Positions 1 through 9,797 are shown, numbered from the stretch's first letter. The stretch: 64,000 nt of DNA from Henriciella sp. (GCF_029937755.1 NZ_JAPYPG010000010.1:1-64000), one strand, 5' to 3'. The notes: generated by a model from the sequence alone, not told the origin. Numbers and translations are program-made.

Positions 1-62
1 TCGCCATCCGCGAAGGCGGCCGCACCGTCGGCGCCGGCGTCGTCTCCAGCGTCAAGGAATAG
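1..62 (+). CDS. tuf: Elongation factor Tu, C-terminal end (partial)
   Basis: Only the last 19 codons are inside the window, in frame from base 3 and ending at TAG 60-62. The residues AIREGGRTVGAGVV are the hallmark C-terminal strand of EF-Tu domain 3. EF-Tu delivers aminoacyl-tRNA to the ribosome. Its place upstream of the S10 operon is the usual str-S10 order. The match is short but distinctive. Confidence 0.93.
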   Translation, partial: AIREGGRTVGAGVVSSVKE

Positions 63-70
63 GACATACG

Positions 71-93
71 CTCAGGGCTGATGCAGCCCTGAG
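71..93. repeat. Perfect 9-bp inverted repeat after tuf
   Basis: CTCAGGGCT (71-79), loop GATGC, AGCCCTGAG (85-93). It starts 8 bases after the tuf stop and has no T-run. It may stabilise the tuf mRNA 3' end ahead of the true terminator at 128-162. Confidence 0.5.
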
Positions 94-127
94 CCCGATC
101 CATCGCGCCAGCGGGGATCAAGACATC

Positions 128-162
128 AAAGGGCCGCTCCAGATGGGGCGGCCCTTTTTTTA
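128..162 (+). terminator. Rho-independent terminator of the tuf operon
   Basis: Ten-base stem (131-140 with 145-154, one T-G pair), loop AGAT, followed by a run of T from 155 to 161. It lies between tuf and the convergent cytidine deaminase, whose stop codon is at 160-162, so tuf transcripts would stop before running antisense through that gene. Confidence 0.85.
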
Positions 163-627
163 TTTGAGGGAGAAGCTGGAAGGCAGAAGTTCGGCAACCG
201 TCATCACAGCGCGGATGCCCTCCGGGCCAGCCAGGCTTACCTTCACATCCGGCCCGGCAAACTCGGCGAGTTTCTGACGGCAGCCGCCGCAGGGCGCCAC
301 GGGTGTGTCGGCGTCGGCATAGACCAGGACTTCGAGAATCGCCTTGTCGCCGGCGGCCACCATGGACGTAATTGCGCCGCCTTCCGCGCAGATGCCTTCC
401 GGGAAGGAGGCGTTCTCGACATTGCAGCCGACATGGATGCCTGACTTCGAGCGCACCGCGGCGCCGACCCGGAAACCGGAATAGGGCGCATGGGCATTTT
501 CGCGGACGGCGCGGGCGGCTTCGAACAGGTCCTGGCTCAAGGATAATCTGCCTTGTTGGGGGCTGACGGCACCCTTCATACCACCGATTGTGAGGGCCGC
601 CATACGGGGCAACTGCGCTTTCTGCAT
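160..627 (-). CDS. cdd: Cytidine deaminase
   Basis: Zn-dependent hydrolytic deamination of cytidine and deoxycytidine to uridine and deoxyuridine in pyrimidine salvage. Numbered from the longest reading (155 aa), the zinc site is C80-A-E82 (ICAEGG) and PCGGC at 112-116, followed by RQK; the APYSGFRVGAAV substrate loop is at 47-58. These are the signatures of the small homotetrameric class. The start is unsure: ATG at 627, 603 or 579 are all in frame, none has a clear Shine-Dalgarno, and the conserved part begins near residue 32, so the true protein may be about 139 aa. It sits alone and antisense between tuf and rpsJ, genes that are normally adjacent. Confidence 0.9.
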   Translation of the reverse strand: MQKAQLPRMAALTIGGMKGAVSPQQGRLSLSQDLFEAARAVRENAHAPYSGFRVGAAVRSKSGIHVGCNVENASFPEGICAEGGAITSMVAAGDKAILEVLVYADADTPVAPCGGCRQKLAEFAGPDVKVSLAGPEGIRAVMTVAELLPSSFSLK

Positions 628-655
628 GTTGCTGCAAAGAATCCGTCATGCAGTG

Positions 656-699
656 TTGACGAGCCCCCCACAATCTCATACACCGCGCCCTTCGAAGGG
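656..699 (+). promoter_or_regulatory. Candidate S10 operon promoter and palindrome
   Basis: TTGACG at 656-661 followed, after 17 bases, by TACACC at 679-684; the -10 is weak. Just downstream is a perfect 12-base palindrome, CCCTTCGAAGGG (688-699), near the expected start site. This would leave an rpsJ leader of roughly 125 bases. The rest of 628-815 shows no gene. Inferred from position and the -35 match only. Confidence 0.4.
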
Positions 700-815
700 T
701 CGGCTGTGCCTCGGGCAAACGCTTCCCACCGAACTAGACAATTCAGCCGATTGCGTCCGGGCGCTTCTAAGCGTGCGCCTTGGCGCGACATTTCATGTGG
801 ACGGGATACCGTACG

Positions 816-1136
816 ATGGACAAACAAAATATCCGGATCAGGTTGAAAGCGTTCGACCACCGCGCCCTCGACATGTCGGCGAAAGAGATCGTTTCCACCG
901 CGAAGCGCACTGGCGCTGATGTTCGCGGTCCGATCCCGCTGCCGACCCGCATCGAGCGTTTCACGGTCAACCGCTCGCCGCACATCGACAAGAAATCCCG
1001 CGACCAGTTCGAGATCCGTACGCACAAGCGTATTCTCGACATCGTGGATCCGACCCCGCAGACCGTCGACGCTCTGATGAAGCTCGACCTCTCGGCCGGC
1101 GTCGGCATCGAAATCAAACTTGAGGGAGCGCGCTAA
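816..1136 (+). CDS. rpsJ: 30S ribosomal protein S10 (uS10)
   Basis: First gene of the S10 operon. S10 binds the 3' major domain of 16S rRNA in the small-subunit head and, with NusB, acts in antitermination. The product is 106 aa. The start [13 protein letters not shown] at 816 matches the family; an upstream in-frame extension to 780 is not conserved. The motif [16 protein letters not shown] is typical. It ends LEGAR, a few residues longer than the usual IKL end. Only one base separates it from rplC. Confidence 0.98.
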   Translation: MDKQNIRIRLKAFDHRALDMSAKEIVSTAKRTGADVRGPIPLPTRIERFTVNRSPHIDKKSRDQFEIRTHKRILDIVDPTPQTVDALMKLDLSAGVGIEIKLEGAR

Positions 1137-1137
1137 A

Positions 1138-1935
1138 ATGGCCCTTCCGGCAGAGCGTACAGGCGTCATTGCCAAGAAACTCGGCATGACCCGCATCTTC
1201 AACGAGGATGGCCGCCACGTTCCTGTGACGGTCCTCTCGCTTGATGGCTGCCAGGTTGTCGGCCTTCGCACCGATGAGGATCGCGAAGTCACCGTCAATC
1301 GCGGCAAGAAAAAAGAGAAGACCAAGGTTACCCGCAATGATGGCTACAAGGCCGTCGTGATGGGGGCCGGTGAGGCGAAAGCCAAGCGCACCGCGAAAGC
1401 CCAGCGCGAAGCCTTCGCCAAGGCTGGTGTCGCGCCGAAGCGGAAGCTCGTCGAGTTCCGCACCAAGGGCGAGACGCTGCCGGAAGTTGGCGCGGAAGTC
1501 CTGGCTGACCATTTTGTCGCCGGGCAGCGCGTTGACGTTGCTGGCGTGACCCTCGGCCACGGTTTCTCCGGCGCCATGAAGCGCTGGAACTTCGGCGGCC
1601 TGCGGGCCACCCACGGTGTGTCCATCTCCCACCGTGCCCACGGTTCCACTGGCCAGTGCCAGGATCCGGGCAAGGTCTTCAAGGGCAAGAAAATGGCCGG
1701 CCATTATGGCTCCGAGCGCGTGACCGTCCAGAACCTGGAAATCGTCCGCACCGATGCCGAGCGTGGTCTGATCCTGGTCAAGGGTGCGATCCCCGGCCAT
1801 GACGGCGCTTATGTCGAAGTCCGCGACGCGGTGAAGACGGCACGTCATGCCGATGCACCGGTTGAGGGCTCGTTCCGTGGCAAGAATGGCGACGCGAAAG
1901 CCGCAGACGCCGAGAATGCGGAGGCTGGTGAATAA
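1138..1935 (+). CDS. rplC: 50S ribosomal protein L3 (uL3)
   Basis: Early-assembling large-subunit protein near the peptidyl transferase centre. Start [17 protein letters not shown] at 1138, with GAGGGAG upstream inside the end of rpsJ. The product is 265 aa, longer than the 209 aa of E. coli. It has the charged insertion near residues 65-105 seen in alphaproteobacterial and mitochondrial-type L3, and an Ala/Asp-rich tail after residue about 245. The conserved core [14 protein letters not shown] and [16 protein letters not shown] is intact. Its stop shares one base with the rplD start. Confidence 0.97.
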   Translation: MALPAERTGVIAKKLGMTRIFNEDGRHVPVTVLSLDGCQVVGLRTDEDREVTVNRGKKKEKTKVTRNDGYKAVVMGAGEAKAKRTAKAQREAFAKAGVAPKRKLVEFRTKGETLPEVGAEVLADHFVAGQRVDVAGVTLGHGFSGAMKRWNFGGLRATHGVSISHRAHGSTGQCQDPGKVFKGKKMAGHYGSERVTVQNLEIVRTDAERGLILVKGAIPGHDGAYVEVRDAVKTARHADAPVEGSFRGKNGDAKAADAENAEAGE

Positions 1936-2573
1936 TGGAACTCGCAGTCAAGACACTTGATAACAAGGCTGCCGGCAAGGCGACGGTTGATCCGGCGATC
2001 TTCGGCCTGGAAGACATCCGGTCCGACCTGCTGCACCGCACGGTTCGCTGGCAGCTGGCCAAGCGCCAGGCCGGTACGCACAAGACCCAGCGCCGTGACG
2101 AAGTTTCCGTCACGACCAAGAAGTATATCCGCCAGAAGGGCTCCGGCGGCGCCCGTCACGGTGCCCGTAATGCCGGTATCTTTGTCGGTGGTGCTGTGGC
2201 CCACGGCCCGCGTGTCCGCAGCCACGCGCACGATCTTCCCAAGAAGGTCCGCAAGCTGGCGCTGGCGCATGCGCTTTCGGCCAAGGTCAAGGAAGGCTCG
2301 CTCATCGTCCTGAACGAAGCGAAGCTGGACGAAGCCAAGACGAAAGAGCTTTCAGTCAAGTTCAAGGCGCTCGGTGTCGAGAATGCCCTGATCATCGGTG
2401 GCGCGGAAGTCGACGCGAATTTCGCCAAGGCAGCCCGCAACATTCCGAATATCGACGTCCTGCCGGTTGCCGGCCTGAACGTTTACGACATCCTGCGTCG
2501 CAAGCAGCTCGTCATCACGAAAGATGCCCTTGAGGCTATCGGTGCGCGCTTCGATGCCAAGGAAGGGAAGTAA
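1935..2573 (+). CDS. rplD: 50S ribosomal protein L4 (uL4)
   Basis: Binds 23S rRNA domain I and, in some bacteria, represses its own operon. The product is 212 aa. The exit-tunnel loop is present: [14 protein letters not shown]-like sequence, here [16 protein letters not shown] at about residues 66-81. Translation is coupled to rplC (TAATG overlap), and rplW follows after three bases. No sign of disruption. Confidence 0.97.
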   Translation: MELAVKTLDNKAAGKATVDPAIFGLEDIRSDLLHRTVRWQLAKRQAGTHKTQRRDEVSVTTKKYIRQKGSGGARHGARNAGIFVGGAVAHGPRVRSHAHDLPKKVRKLALAHALSAKVKEGSLIVLNEAKLDEAKTKELSVKFKALGVENALIIGGAEVDANFAKAARNIPNIDVLPVAGLNVYDILRRKQLVITKDALEAIGARFDAKEGK

Positions 2574-2576
2574 TCC

Positions 2577-2876
2577 ATGGCTGACGTGAAAGCACATCAT
2601 TACGACTCTCTTCTGCAGCCGGTGATCACCGAGAAATCGACGCTGCTGTCGGAAGAAAACAAGATCGTTTTCGAGGTTCCGCTGACCGCCAACAAGGCGG
2701 ACGTCAAGGAAGCTGTCGAAGCGCTGTTCAAGGTCGACGTGACCAAGGTCAATACGATCAAGGTCAAGGGCAAGACCAAGCGCTTCCGCGGCAAGCTTGG
2801 CCAGCGCTCCGATTACAAGAAGGCGATCGTCACCCTTAAGGACGGTCAGTCCGTCGACATCACGACCGGACTGTAG
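2577..2876 (+). CDS. rplW: 50S ribosomal protein L23 (uL23)
   Basis: Lies at the polypeptide exit of the large subunit and docks trigger factor and SRP. The product is 99 aa, normal length. The family signature [15 protein letters not shown] is at about 15-29, and the C-terminal rRNA-binding part [18 protein letters not shown] follows. Start ATG 2577, three bases after the rplD stop. Confidence 0.97.
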   Translation: MADVKAHHYDSLLQPVITEKSTLLSEENKIVFEVPLTANKADVKEAVEALFKVDVTKVNTIKVKGKTKRFRGKLGQRSDYKKAIVTLKDGQSVDITTGL

Positions 2877-2885
2877 GAGAGGATC

Positions 2886-3716
2886 ATGGCACTTAAGACT
2901 TTCAATCCTACTTCGCCCGGCCAGCGCCAGCTTGTCATCGTCGACAAATCAGAGCTGCACAAGGGGCGCCCGGTCAAGTCGCTGACCGAAGGCCTGAGCA
3001 AGTCCGGCGGCCGGAACAATCGCGGCCGTGTAACGGTCCGTGGCATCGGTGGCGGCGCCAAGCGCCTGTATCGCAAGATCGATTTCAAGCGTAACCGCTG
3101 GGACGTTCCTGCGACTGTCGAGCGCCTGGAATACGATCCGAACCGCACGGCCTTCATCGCGCTCATCAAGTATGAGGATGGCCAGCAGTCCTACATCATC
3201 GCGCCGCAGCGTCTGGCAGTCGGTGACAAGGTCGTCACGTCGAAGACCGCAGACATCAAGCCGGGTAACGTCCTGCCGCTGAAGAACATTCCGGTCGGCA
3301 CGATTGTCCATAATGTCGAGCTGAAGCCGCAGAAGGGTGCCCAGATGGCGCGCTCTGCCGGGACCTATGTCCAGATCGTCGGCCGTGACGCGGGCTATGC
3401 CCAGATCAAACTGTCCTCCGGCGAGCTTCGCATGGTTCCGGACAGCTGCCTGGCAGCCGTTGGTGCCGTGTCGAACCCGGACAATATGAACAAGGTGCTC
3501 TCCAAGGCGGGCCGGTCCCGTTATCTTGGCAAGCGCCCGAAGGTTCGCGGTGTCGCGATGAACCCGGTCGACCACCCGCACGGTGGTGGTGAGGGCAAAT
3601 CGTCCGGCGGCCGTCACCCTGTGACGCCGTGGGGTCGCAAGACCCGTGGTCCGAAAACCCGCAAGACGAAGGCTTCGGATCGTCTGATCATCCGTCGCCG
3701 TAATTCGAAGCGCTAG
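2886..3716 (+). CDS. rplB: 50S ribosomal protein L2 (uL2)
   Basis: Largest primary rRNA-binding protein of the 50S subunit, needed for subunit joining and peptidyl transfer. The product is 276 aa, normal length. The C-terminal motif [18 protein letters not shown], with the key histidine near the peptidyl transferase centre, is intact. GGAGAGG precedes the ATG at 2886. Nine bases separate it from rplW. Confidence 0.98.
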   Translation: MALKTFNPTSPGQRQLVIVDKSELHKGRPVKSLTEGLSKSGGRNNRGRVTVRGIGGGAKRLYRKIDFKRNRWDVPATVERLEYDPNRTAFIALIKYEDGQQSYIIAPQRLAVGDKVVTSKTADIKPGNVLPLKNIPVGTIVHNVELKPQKGAQMARSAGTYVQIVGRDAGYAQIKLSSGELRMVPDSCLAAVGAVSNPDNMNKVLSKAGRSRYLGKRPKVRGVAMNPVDHPHGGGEGKSSGGRHPVTPWGRKTRGPKTRKTKASDRLIIRRRNSKR

Positions 3717-3729
3717 GGAGCGAAGAGAG

Positions 3730-4008
3730 ATGCCACGTTCCGTCTGGAAAGGCCCGTTTGTCGATGGCTACCTGCTCAAGAAAGCAGAGAAAGCCCACGC
3801 ATCCGAGCGCCGCGAAGTCATCAAGACCTGGTCGCGCCGGTCTACCATCATGCCGCAATTCGTTGGCCTGAACTTTCAGGTTCACAACGGCAACAAGTTC
3901 GTGCCGGTCCTCATCAGTGAGGAAATGGTCGGTCACAAGTTCGGCGAGTTTGCGCCGACGCGGACCTACTATGGCCACGGCGCCGACAAGAAAGCGAAGA
4001 GGAAGTAA
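3730..4008 (+). CDS. rpsS: 30S ribosomal protein S19 (uS19)
   Basis: Small-subunit head protein that contacts S13 and the A-site tRNA region. The product is 92 aa, with the signature [18 protein letters not shown] at the start and the conserved [16 protein letters not shown] near residue 70. The GGGAGCGAAGAGAG stretch before the ATG provides the ribosome binding site. Confidence 0.98.
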   Translation: MPRSVWKGPFVDGYLLKKAEKAHASERREVIKTWSRRSTIMPQFVGLNFQVHNGNKFVPVLISEEMVGHKFGEFAPTRTYYGHGADKKAKRK

Positions 4009-4011
4009 GCC

Positions 4012-4401
4012 ATGGGTAAGGCAAAGAATCCTCCAAAGCAGGCGTCCAACGAGTCGCGCGCTGTCCTGCGCATGTACCGTTCCAGCCCGCAGAAGCTGAA
4101 CCTCCTGGCTCAGCAGATCCGCGGTCTGCCGGTTCAGAAGGCGATGGACGAGATGAAATTCTCGCGCAAGCGCGCTGCCCAGGATGTCTACAAGACGCTC
4201 TATTCGGCCATGTCGAATGCCGAGAACAATCATGGTCTCGACATTGACAGCCTGGTCGTCGCTGAAGCGCATGTCGGCAAGAACCTGGTCATGAAGCGTA
4301 TCCGCGCTCGTGCTCGTGGCCGCGCCGCGCGCATCATGAAACCTTTCTCGCAGCTGACCATCGTGCTGCGTGACTCCTCAGTTGAAGCGGAGGCCGCATA
4401 A
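4012..4401 (+). CDS. rplV: 50S ribosomal protein L22 (uL22)
   Basis: Its long beta hairpin lines the exit tunnel beside L4. The product is 129 aa. The family pattern [16 protein letters not shown] is near residues 23-38, and the hairpin [18 protein letters not shown] is near 98-115. It overlaps rpsC by one base (TAATG), implying coupled translation. Confidence 0.97.
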   Translation: MGKAKNPPKQASNESRAVLRMYRSSPQKLNLLAQQIRGLPVQKAMDEMKFSRKRAAQDVYKTLYSAMSNAENNHGLDIDSLVVAEAHVGKNLVMKRIRARARGRAARIMKPFSQLTIVLRDSSVEAEAA

Positions 4402-5135
4402 TGGGCCAGAAGATCAATCCCGTTGGGTTCCGTCTCGGTGTCAACCGGACTTGGGACAGCCGCTGGTATGCGGACACGGCTGATTACGGCCGTCTTGTCC
4501 ACGAGGACCTGAAGATCCGCAAGACGATCAAGGACCAGCTGAAGCAGGCCGGTATTTCGCGCATCGTCATCGAGCGTCCGCACAAGAAGTGCATTGTCAC
4601 GATCCACACTGCCCGTCCGGGCCTTGTGATCGGCAAGAAGGGCGCCGACATCGAAGTGCTTCGCAAGAAGCTTTCGAAGATGACGGAAGACGAGGTTCGC
4701 GTGAACCTGGTCGAGATCCGCAAGCCGGAAATCGACGCCACGCTCGTCGCCGAAGACATTGCCCGCCAGCTTGAACGCCGCGGCTCTTTCCGCCGCGCCA
4801 TGAAGCGTGCAATCCAGAACTCGATGCGCCTTGGCGCACTCGGTGTTCGCGTGATGGTTGCCGGCCGCCTTGGTGGCGCCGAGATCGCGCGTACCGAGCA
4901 GTATGCAGAGGGCTCCGTTCCGCTGCACACGCTGCGCGCCGACATCGACTATGGCACCGCCGAAGCAGAGACGACCTACGGCATCATTGGCGTGAAGGTC
5001 TGGATCTACAAAGGCGAGATCATGGAGCACGACCCGATGGCACAGGACCGCAAGGCGGAAGATTCCGGCCAGGCCCGTGCCCGTTCGACCAACCAGCGCG
5101 GCCCGGCTTCCGGTCCGCAAGGCGCAGGAGCGTAA
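4401..5135 (+). CDS. rpsC: 30S ribosomal protein S3 (uS3)
   Basis: Forms part of the mRNA entry channel and its helicase activity. The product is 244 aa. N-terminal [12 protein letters not shown], a KH type-2 domain with [14 protein letters not shown] near residues 72-85, and the C-terminal domain with [12 protein letters not shown] are all present. A short Gln/Ala/Gly-rich tail follows. rplP starts three bases after its stop. Confidence 0.98.
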   Translation: MGQKINPVGFRLGVNRTWDSRWYADTADYGRLVHEDLKIRKTIKDQLKQAGISRIVIERPHKKCIVTIHTARPGLVIGKKGADIEVLRKKLSKMTEDEVRVNLVEIRKPEIDATLVAEDIARQLERRGSFRRAMKRAIQNSMRLGALGVRVMVAGRLGGAEIARTEQYAEGSVPLHTLRADIDYGTAEAETTYGIIGVKVWIYKGEIMEHDPMAQDRKAEDSGQARARSTNQRGPASGPQGAGA

Positions 5136-5138
5136 CCG

Positions 5139-5555
5139 ATGCTGCAGCCGAAACGCACCAAATACCGTAAGGCCTTCAAGGGCCGGATCACGGGCAACGC
5201 CAAGGGCGGCTACACGCTGTCCTTCGGCAGCTACGGTCTCAAGGCTCTCGAGCCGGAGCGCGTCACCGCGCGCCAGATCGAGGCGACCCGCCGTGCCGTG
5301 ACCCGCGAGATGAAGCGCCAGGGCAAAGTGTGGATCCGCGTCTTCCCGGACACCCCGGTGTCTGCGAAGCCGATCGAGGTTCGCATGGGTAAGGGCAAGG
5401 GTTCGGTCGACCGTTGGGTCGCCCGCGTTGCCCCCGGCCGTATCCTTTTCGAGATCGACGGTGTTCCGGATGCCGTGGCCCTCGAGGCGCTTCGCCTCGG
5501 TGCCGCCAAGCTTCCGATCAAGACCAAGATCGTCAAGCGCATTGAGGGGATCTAG
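5139..5555 (+). CDS. rplP: 50S ribosomal protein L16 (uL16)
   Basis: Sits near the A-site and helps organise the 50S central protuberance base. The product is 138 aa, normal length. [16 protein letters not shown] at the start and [15 protein letters not shown] near residues 85-99 are diagnostic. In between are the conserved basic segments. Two bases separate it from rpmC. Confidence 0.98.
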   Translation: MLQPKRTKYRKAFKGRITGNAKGGYTLSFGSYGLKALEPERVTARQIEATRRAVTREMKRQGKVWIRVFPDTPVSAKPIEVRMGKGKGSVDRWVARVAPGRILFEIDGVPDAVALEALRLGAAKLPIKTKIVKRIEGI

Positions 5556-5557
5556 TC

Positions 5558-5761
5558 ATGAACATCACTGATCTGCGTTCGAAGAGTGCCGACCAGCTGC
5601 GCGACCAGCTCAAGCAGCTGAAGAAGGAACAGTTCAACCTCCGTTTCCAGCAGGCCACCGGCCAGCTGGAGAAAACGGCCCGCGTCAAGGAAGTCCGCCG
5701 CGATATCGCGCGCGTGAAGACCCTCCTTGCCGAGCAGGCCAAGACGGAAGCCGAGGCGTAG
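5558..5761 (+). CDS. rpmC: 50S ribosomal protein L29 (uL29)
   Basis: Small two-helix protein beside L23 at the exit tunnel. The product is 67 aa. The pattern [24 protein letters not shown] is read in the first 30 residues, and [12 protein letters not shown] marks the second helix. Normal length and position. Confidence 0.96.
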   Translation: MNITDLRSKSADQLRDQLKQLKKEQFNLRFQQATGQLEKTARVKEVRRDIARVKTLLAEQAKTEAEA

Positions 5762-5771
5762 GAGAGAAGAT

Positions 5772-6017
5772 ATGCCGAAACGCGTAATGGAAGGCGTCGT
5801 GGTTTCCACCAAGCAGGACAAGACGGCTGTGGTCCGTATCGACCGCACCTTCCTGCATCCTGTTCTGAAGAAGATCGTGCGCCGCTCGAAGAAGTATCAC
5901 GCCCATGACGAGACCAATTCGGCCGTCGAAGGGCAGCGTATCACCATTCAGGAGTGCCCCCCGCGCTCCAAGCTGAAGACCTGGGAAGTTGTGCCGGGCG
6001 ATGGAGCTGACGCATGA
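5772..6017 (+). CDS. rpsQ: 30S ribosomal protein S17 (uS17)
   Basis: OB-fold primary 16S rRNA binder needed early in 30S assembly. The product is 81 aa from the start [12 protein letters not shown] at 5772, preceded by GGAGAG; an upstream extension in frame to 5727 overlaps rpmC and is not conserved. Conserved core: [15 protein letters not shown] and YHAHDE. Its last four bases overlap rplN (ATGA). Confidence 0.96.
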   Translation: MPKRVMEGVVVSTKQDKTAVVRIDRTFLHPVLKKIVRRSKKYHAHDETNSAVEGQRITIQECPPRSKLKTWEVVPGDGADA

Positions 6018-6382
6018 TCCAGATGCAATCAAACCTCCGCGTCGCCGACAATTCCGGCGCCCGCCGCGTCCAGTGCATCAAGGTACTGGGTGGTGCAGGC
6101 CGCCGCTATGCGTCTGTTGGTGACATCATCGTGGTCTCGATCAAGGAAGCGATTCCGACCGGCCGCGTGAAGAAGGGCGATGTGCGCCGGGCAGTCGTGG
6201 TCCGCATCGCGAAAGATATTACCCGCCCCGATGGCTCCGTCATCCGTTTTGACACCAATGCCGCTGTGCTGGTGAACAATACCGGCGAGCCGATCGGAAC
6301 CCGGATCTTCGGCCCGGTTCCGCGCGAACTTCGCGCCAAGAACCACATGAAGATCGTCTCACTGGCTCCGGAGGTGCTGTAA
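6014..6382 (+). CDS. rplN: 50S ribosomal protein L14 (uL14)
   Basis: Interface protein that forms inter-subunit bridges and binds the silencing factor RsfS in many bacteria. The product is 122 aa. [18 protein letters not shown] and [19 protein letters not shown] are the family hallmarks. Overlaps rpsQ by four bases; rplX begins two bases downstream. Confidence 0.98.
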   Translation: MIQMQSNLRVADNSGARRVQCIKVLGGAGRRYASVGDIIVVSIKEAIPTGRVKKGDVRRAVVVRIAKDITRPDGSVIRFDTNAAVLVNNTGEPIGTRIFGPVPRELRAKNHMKIVSLAPEVL

Positions 6383-6384
6383 CC

Positions 6385-6702
6385 ATGGCTGCCAAGGTGA
6401 AAAAAGGTGACCGCGTCGTCATCACGGCCGGCCGGAACAAGGGTGCCACAGGCGAAGTCCTGAAGGTTATCCCGGCTGACTCCCGTGTTGTCGTGCAGGG
6501 TGTGAACGTCGTGAAGCGCCATCAAAAGCCGGGTCAGATGGATCCGGGCGGCATCAAGACGTTCGAAGCTCCGGTCCATGTCTCCAATGTGGCGATCATG
6601 GATCCGCGTGACGGCAAGCCGACCCGTGTCGGTTTCAAGGTAGACGAGCATGGGCGCAAGACGCGCTATGCCAAACGTTCTGGCGAGTCGATCGATGTCT
6701 GA
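6385..6702 (+). CDS. rplX: 50S ribosomal protein L24 (uL24)
   Basis: Assembly initiator of the 50S subunit, with a KOW motif at residues about 5-30 ([16 protein letters not shown]). The product is 105 aa. [18 protein letters not shown] is conserved, as is the C-terminal [10 protein letters not shown]. The end of the gene overlaps rplE by eight bases. Confidence 0.97.
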   Translation: MAAKVKKGDRVVITAGRNKGATGEVLKVIPADSRVVVQGVNVVKRHQKPGQMDPGGIKTFEAPVHVSNVAIMDPRDGKPTRVGFKVDEHGRKTRYAKRSGESIDV

Positions 6703-7249
6703 GAATTATGAACCCCGCCTCAAGGCGAAGTACAAGAAAGAGATCCGGACCAAGCTGCAGGAGGAGTTCAACTACTCCAACGACATGCAGGTCCCGAAGC
6801 TCGACAAGGTCGTGATCAACATGGGTGTTGGCGAAGCTGTCGCTGACTCCAAGAAGATCAAGACGGCCCTGGCAGAGCTGGAGCGGATTTCCGGCCAGAA
6901 GCCGGTGCCGACCAAGGCCCGCAAGTCCATCGCCGGCTTCAAGCTGCGCGAAGGCATGATCATCGGTGCCAAGGTCACGCTCCGCCGCGACCGTATGTAT
7001 GAGTTTCTCGATCGTCTGACCACGATGGCCCTGCCGCGTGTTAAGGACTTCCGGGGTCTGAACGGCAAGAGTTTCGATGGCCGTGGCAACTACGCCATGG
7101 GTCTCAAGGAGCAGATCGTGTTCCCGGAGATCAACTATGACGACATCGAAGACATTCGCGGTATGGACATCATTGTCTGCACCACCGCCAAGACGAACGA
7201 AGAAGCCAGGGCACTGCTTTCGCATTGCGGCTTCCCGTTCAGGAACTAG
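6695..7249 (+). CDS. rplE: 50S ribosomal protein L5 (uL5)
   Basis: Binds 5S rRNA and contacts the P-site tRNA in the central protuberance. The product is 184 aa from [13 protein letters not shown] at 6695; a longer in-frame reading from 6650 lies inside rplX and is unlikely. Conserved parts include [12 protein letters not shown] and [18 protein letters not shown]. Ends in FPFRN as expected. Confidence 0.97.
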   Translation: MSENYEPRLKAKYKKEIRTKLQEEFNYSNDMQVPKLDKVVINMGVGEAVADSKKIKTALAELERISGQKPVPTKARKSIAGFKLREGMIIGAKVTLRRDRMYEFLDRLTTMALPRVKDFRGLNGKSFDGRGNYAMGLKEQIVFPEINYDDIEDIRGMDIIVCTTAKTNEEARALLSHCGFPFRN

Positions 7250-7268
7250 CGCTTGAGGACGAAACGAA

Positions 7269-7574
7269 ATGGCTAAGAAAAGCGCAATTGAGAAGAACGA
7301 AAAGCGTCGCCGGATGGTCGCACAGTATGCGGCTCGCCGGGCGAAGCTCAAAGCGATGGCGATGGATGAGGATCTGCCGCTGGAACAGCGTTTCCAGGCA
7401 CGCCTCAAACTCGCCGAGCTGCCGCGCAATTCCGCGCCCAGCCGTATTCGCAATCGCTGTGAGGTGACCGGGCGTCCGCGTGGTTACTATCGCAAGATGA
7501 AAATGTCGCGCATTGCGCTTCGTGAACTCGGCTCTCTCGGCATGGTGCCGGGGCTTGTAAAGTCGAGCTGGTAG
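7269..7574 (+). CDS. rpsN: 30S ribosomal protein S14 (uS14, zinc-free form)
   Basis: Small-subunit head protein. The 101-aa length and the lack of paired CxxC motifs mark the long, zinc-independent form common in alphaproteobacteria. Residues [14 protein letters not shown] and [16 protein letters not shown] sequence ([16 protein letters not shown]) are typical. Nineteen bases after rplE. Confidence 0.97.
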   Translation: MAKKSAIEKNEKRRRMVAQYAARRAKLKAMAMDEDLPLEQRFQARLKLAELPRNSAPSRIRNRCEVTGRPRGYYRKMKMSRIALRELGSLGMVPGLVKSSW

Positions 7575-7589
7575 GAAAGGAGGACCAGG

Positions 7590-7985
7590 ATGAATATATC
7601 GGATCCCCTTGGCGATCTCCTGACCCGTATCCGCAATGCGCAGATGCGTGGCATGACCAAAGTCGTCTCGCCGTCGTCGAAACTGCGCATTCGTGTGCTC
7701 GACGTACTGCAGAGCGAAGGCTTCATCCGTGGGTACACGGAAGTCGAGAAAGACGGCCATCGCAATGTCGAGATTGAGCTTAAATATTTTGACGGTACGC
7801 CGGTCATCTCCGAGATCCGCCGGGTCTCGAAGCCGGGCCGCCGTGTCTACTCGTCGGTGAATGATCTGCCGCTGGTCCGTAACGGACTGGGTATCTCCAT
7901 TCTCTCCACGTCCAAGGGTGTCATCTCTGATGCCGTGGCGCGGAATGAGAATGTGGGCGGCGAAGTTCTCTGCCGGGTATTCTAG
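7590..7985 (+). CDS. rpsH: 30S ribosomal protein S8 (uS8)
   Basis: Primary 16S binder; in enterobacteria it also represses the spc operon, which is not shown here. The product is 131 aa. [18 protein letters not shown] at the start and [22 protein letters not shown] at the end are diagnostic. GGAAAGGAGG precedes the start, a strong ribosome binding site. Confidence 0.97.
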   Translation: MNISDPLGDLLTRIRNAQMRGMTKVVSPSSKLRIRVLDVLQSEGFIRGYTEVEKDGHRNVEIELKYFDGTPVISEIRRVSKPGRRVYSSVNDLPLVRNGLGISILSTSKGVISDAVARNENVGGEVLCRVF

Positions 7986-8002
7986 GACGAGGATGAACTG
8001 AC

Positions 8003-8614
8003 ATGTCCCGTATTGGAAAACTGCCCATTCCGGTCCCGAACGGCACAACCGTGTCCGTCGAGGGAAACAAGGTCCAGGCCAAAGGCCCGAAAGGCGAACT
8101 CGCCTTTGTCGTCTCCGAGATGGTTACCGCCACGCTCGAAGACGGCGAGCTGTCGATCATGCCGCGCAAGGATTACGTCGAAGAGGCGAATGAGCGCATC
8201 AAGGCAAATGACGAGAAGGGCAAGAAGAAGATGACCTTCGCCGAGGCTCTGGATCCGAAGGTGCGCACCCAGTGGGGCACCGCACGGGCCAATGCCGCGA
8301 ACGTTGTTCTCGGTGCCACCAACGGCTTTTCGAAGTCACTGGAGCTCGTCGGCGTCGGCTATCGTGCGCAGATGCAGGGTTCGGACCTGAAGCTTTCGCT
8401 CGGCTATTCGCACGACGTGATCTTCAAGGCTCCGGAAGGCATCAAGATCGAGACCCCGAAGCCGACTGAAATCACCGTTTCCGGTGCTGACAAGCAGGCT
8501 GTCGGACAGGCTGCCGCCGAGATCCGCCAGTTCCGCAAGCCGGAGCCCTTCAAGGGCAAGGGTGTGCGCTATGTCGGCGAATATGTCCGCCGCAAGGAAG
8601 GCAAGAAGAAGTAA
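8003..8614 (+). CDS. rplF: 50S ribosomal protein L6 (uL6) with an internal insertion
   Basis: Two-domain 50S protein near the factor-binding centre. The product is 203 aa, against about 177 in most bacteria. The excess is a charged, Lys/Glu-rich segment at residues about 58-86, between the first domain strand (IMPRKD) and the conserved QWGTARA. The rest is normal: VGVGYRAQ and the C-terminal [14 protein letters not shown]. The insertion is in frame and its codon use looks like the rest of the gene, so it is a lineage trait and not an error. Confidence 0.96.
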   Translation: MSRIGKLPIPVPNGTTVSVEGNKVQAKGPKGELAFVVSEMVTATLEDGELSIMPRKDYVEEANERIKANDEKGKKKMTFAEALDPKVRTQWGTARANAANVVLGATNGFSKSLELVGVGYRAQMQGSDLKLSLGYSHDVIFKAPEGIKIETPKPTEITVSGADKQAVGQAAAEIRQFRKPEPFKGKGVRYVGEYVRRKEGKKK

Positions 8615-8619
8615 CCGCC

Positions 8620-8982
8620 ATGAAGACGACACGCGAAAAGACACTCCGCCGCGCCCAGCGCGTTCGTGCCAAGCTCCGCAAGGTTGCCGAAGGCAAGCCG
8701 CGCCTGTCGGTTGCGCGCTCGCACAAGAATATCTCGGCGCAGATCATCGACGACGAGAAGGGCATCACTGTCGCTTCCGCCTCGACGCTGGAGCAAGGCC
8801 TGCGCGACAAGCTCAAGTCGACCAGCGACACCGGTGCTGCCCAGAAGATCGGTGAACTCATCGCCGAGCGCGCCAAGAAGGCGGGCGTCGACGACGTTGT
8901 CTTCGATCGCGGCGGCTACATGTTCCACGGCCGGGTGAAAGCCCTGGCAGACGCCGCCCGTGAGGGCGGCCTGAAGTTCTAG
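8620..8982 (+). CDS. rplR: 50S ribosomal protein L18 (uL18)
   Basis: Carries 5S rRNA to the large subunit with L5. The product is 120 aa. [18 protein letters not shown] and the C-terminal [19 protein letters not shown] are conserved. Five bases after rplF and nine before rpsE. Confidence 0.97.
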   Translation: MKTTREKTLRRAQRVRAKLRKVAEGKPRLSVARSHKNISAQIIDDEKGITVASASTLEQGLRDKLKSTSDTGAAQKIGELIAERAKKAGVDDVVFDRGGYMFHGRVKALADAAREGGLKF

Positions 8983-8991
8983 GAGTCCGAT

Positions 8992-9582
8992 ATGGCAGAC
9001 GAACAGGGCAGAGGTCGCGGCCGCGGACGCGGACGTAACGACCGCAACGATGAGCAAAGCGAGATTGTCGACAAGCTAGTCGGCATCAACCGCGTCGCCA
9101 AGACGGTGAAAGGCGGCAAGAACTTCGGTTTCGCTGCCCTCGTCGTGGTTGGTGACCAGAAGGGCCGTGCCGGCTTCGGCAAGGGCAAGGCCCGTGAGGT
9201 TCCGGAAGCGATCCGCAAGGCAACTGAAGACGCCAAGCGCAACATGGTTCGCGTCCCGCTTCGCGAAGGCCGCACGCTGCACCATGACGGCAAGGGCCGC
9301 TGGGGTGCCGGCAAGGTCATCCTGCGCGCAGCCCCTCCCGGTACCGGTGTGATTGCTGGTGGTCCGATGCGTGCTGTCATGGAAGTGCTGGGCATTCACG
9401 ATGTGGTCGGCAAGTCGACCGGTTCGTCGAACCCGTACAACATGGTTCGCGCAACTTTCGAGGCGCTCAAAGGCCAGGCGAGCCCGCGCTCGGTTGCGTC
9501 CAAGCGCGGCCTGAAGGTCCAGGACATTGTCGGTCGTCGCACCGATGGCGCGTCCGAGACCGGCATTTCCGAAACCGCCTGA
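8992..9582 (+). CDS. rpsE: 30S ribosomal protein S5 (uS5)
   Basis: Fidelity protein at the mRNA entry tunnel. The product is 196 aa, with an N-terminal Arg/Gly repeat (about residues 5-17), the S5 double-stranded RNA-binding fold including [14 protein letters not shown] and [13 protein letters not shown], and the C-terminal [19 protein letters not shown]. The RG-rich start is common in alphaproteobacteria. Confidence 0.97.
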   Translation: MADEQGRGRGRGRGRNDRNDEQSEIVDKLVGINRVAKTVKGGKNFGFAALVVVGDQKGRAGFGKGKAREVPEAIRKATEDAKRNMVRVPLREGRTLHHDGKGRWGAGKVILRAAPPGTGVIAGGPMRAVMEVLGIHDVVGKSTGSSNPYNMVRATFEALKGQASPRSVASKRGLKVQDIVGRRTDGASETGISETA

Positions 9583-9602
9583 TTGAGTGAAAGGACCTGA
9601 TG

Positions 9603-9797
9603 ATGGCGAAGAAGAAATCAGACACGATCAAGCTGCGCCAGACCGGCAGCCCGATCCGCCGCAAGCCGGCCCAGCGTGGTACGCTGGTCGGTCTCGGCCT
9701 GAACAAGATCGGCCGCGAAAGCGAGCTTAACGACACCCCGGCCGTGCGCGGCATGATTGCCAAGGTGTCTCATCTTATTGAAGTCGTAGAAGAGTAG
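9603..9797 (+). CDS. rpmD: 50S ribosomal protein L30 (uL30)
   Basis: Small 50S protein absent from some lineages. The product is 64 aa. [19 protein letters not shown] and [20 protein letters not shown] are diagnostic. Two adjacent ATG codons (9600 and 9603) are possible; 9603 puts AAGGA at normal spacing and matches the usual MAKKK start. Confidence 0.95.
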   Translation: MAKKKSDTIKLRQTGSPIRRKPAQRGTLVGLGLNKIGRESELNDTPAVRGMIAKVSHLIEVVEE

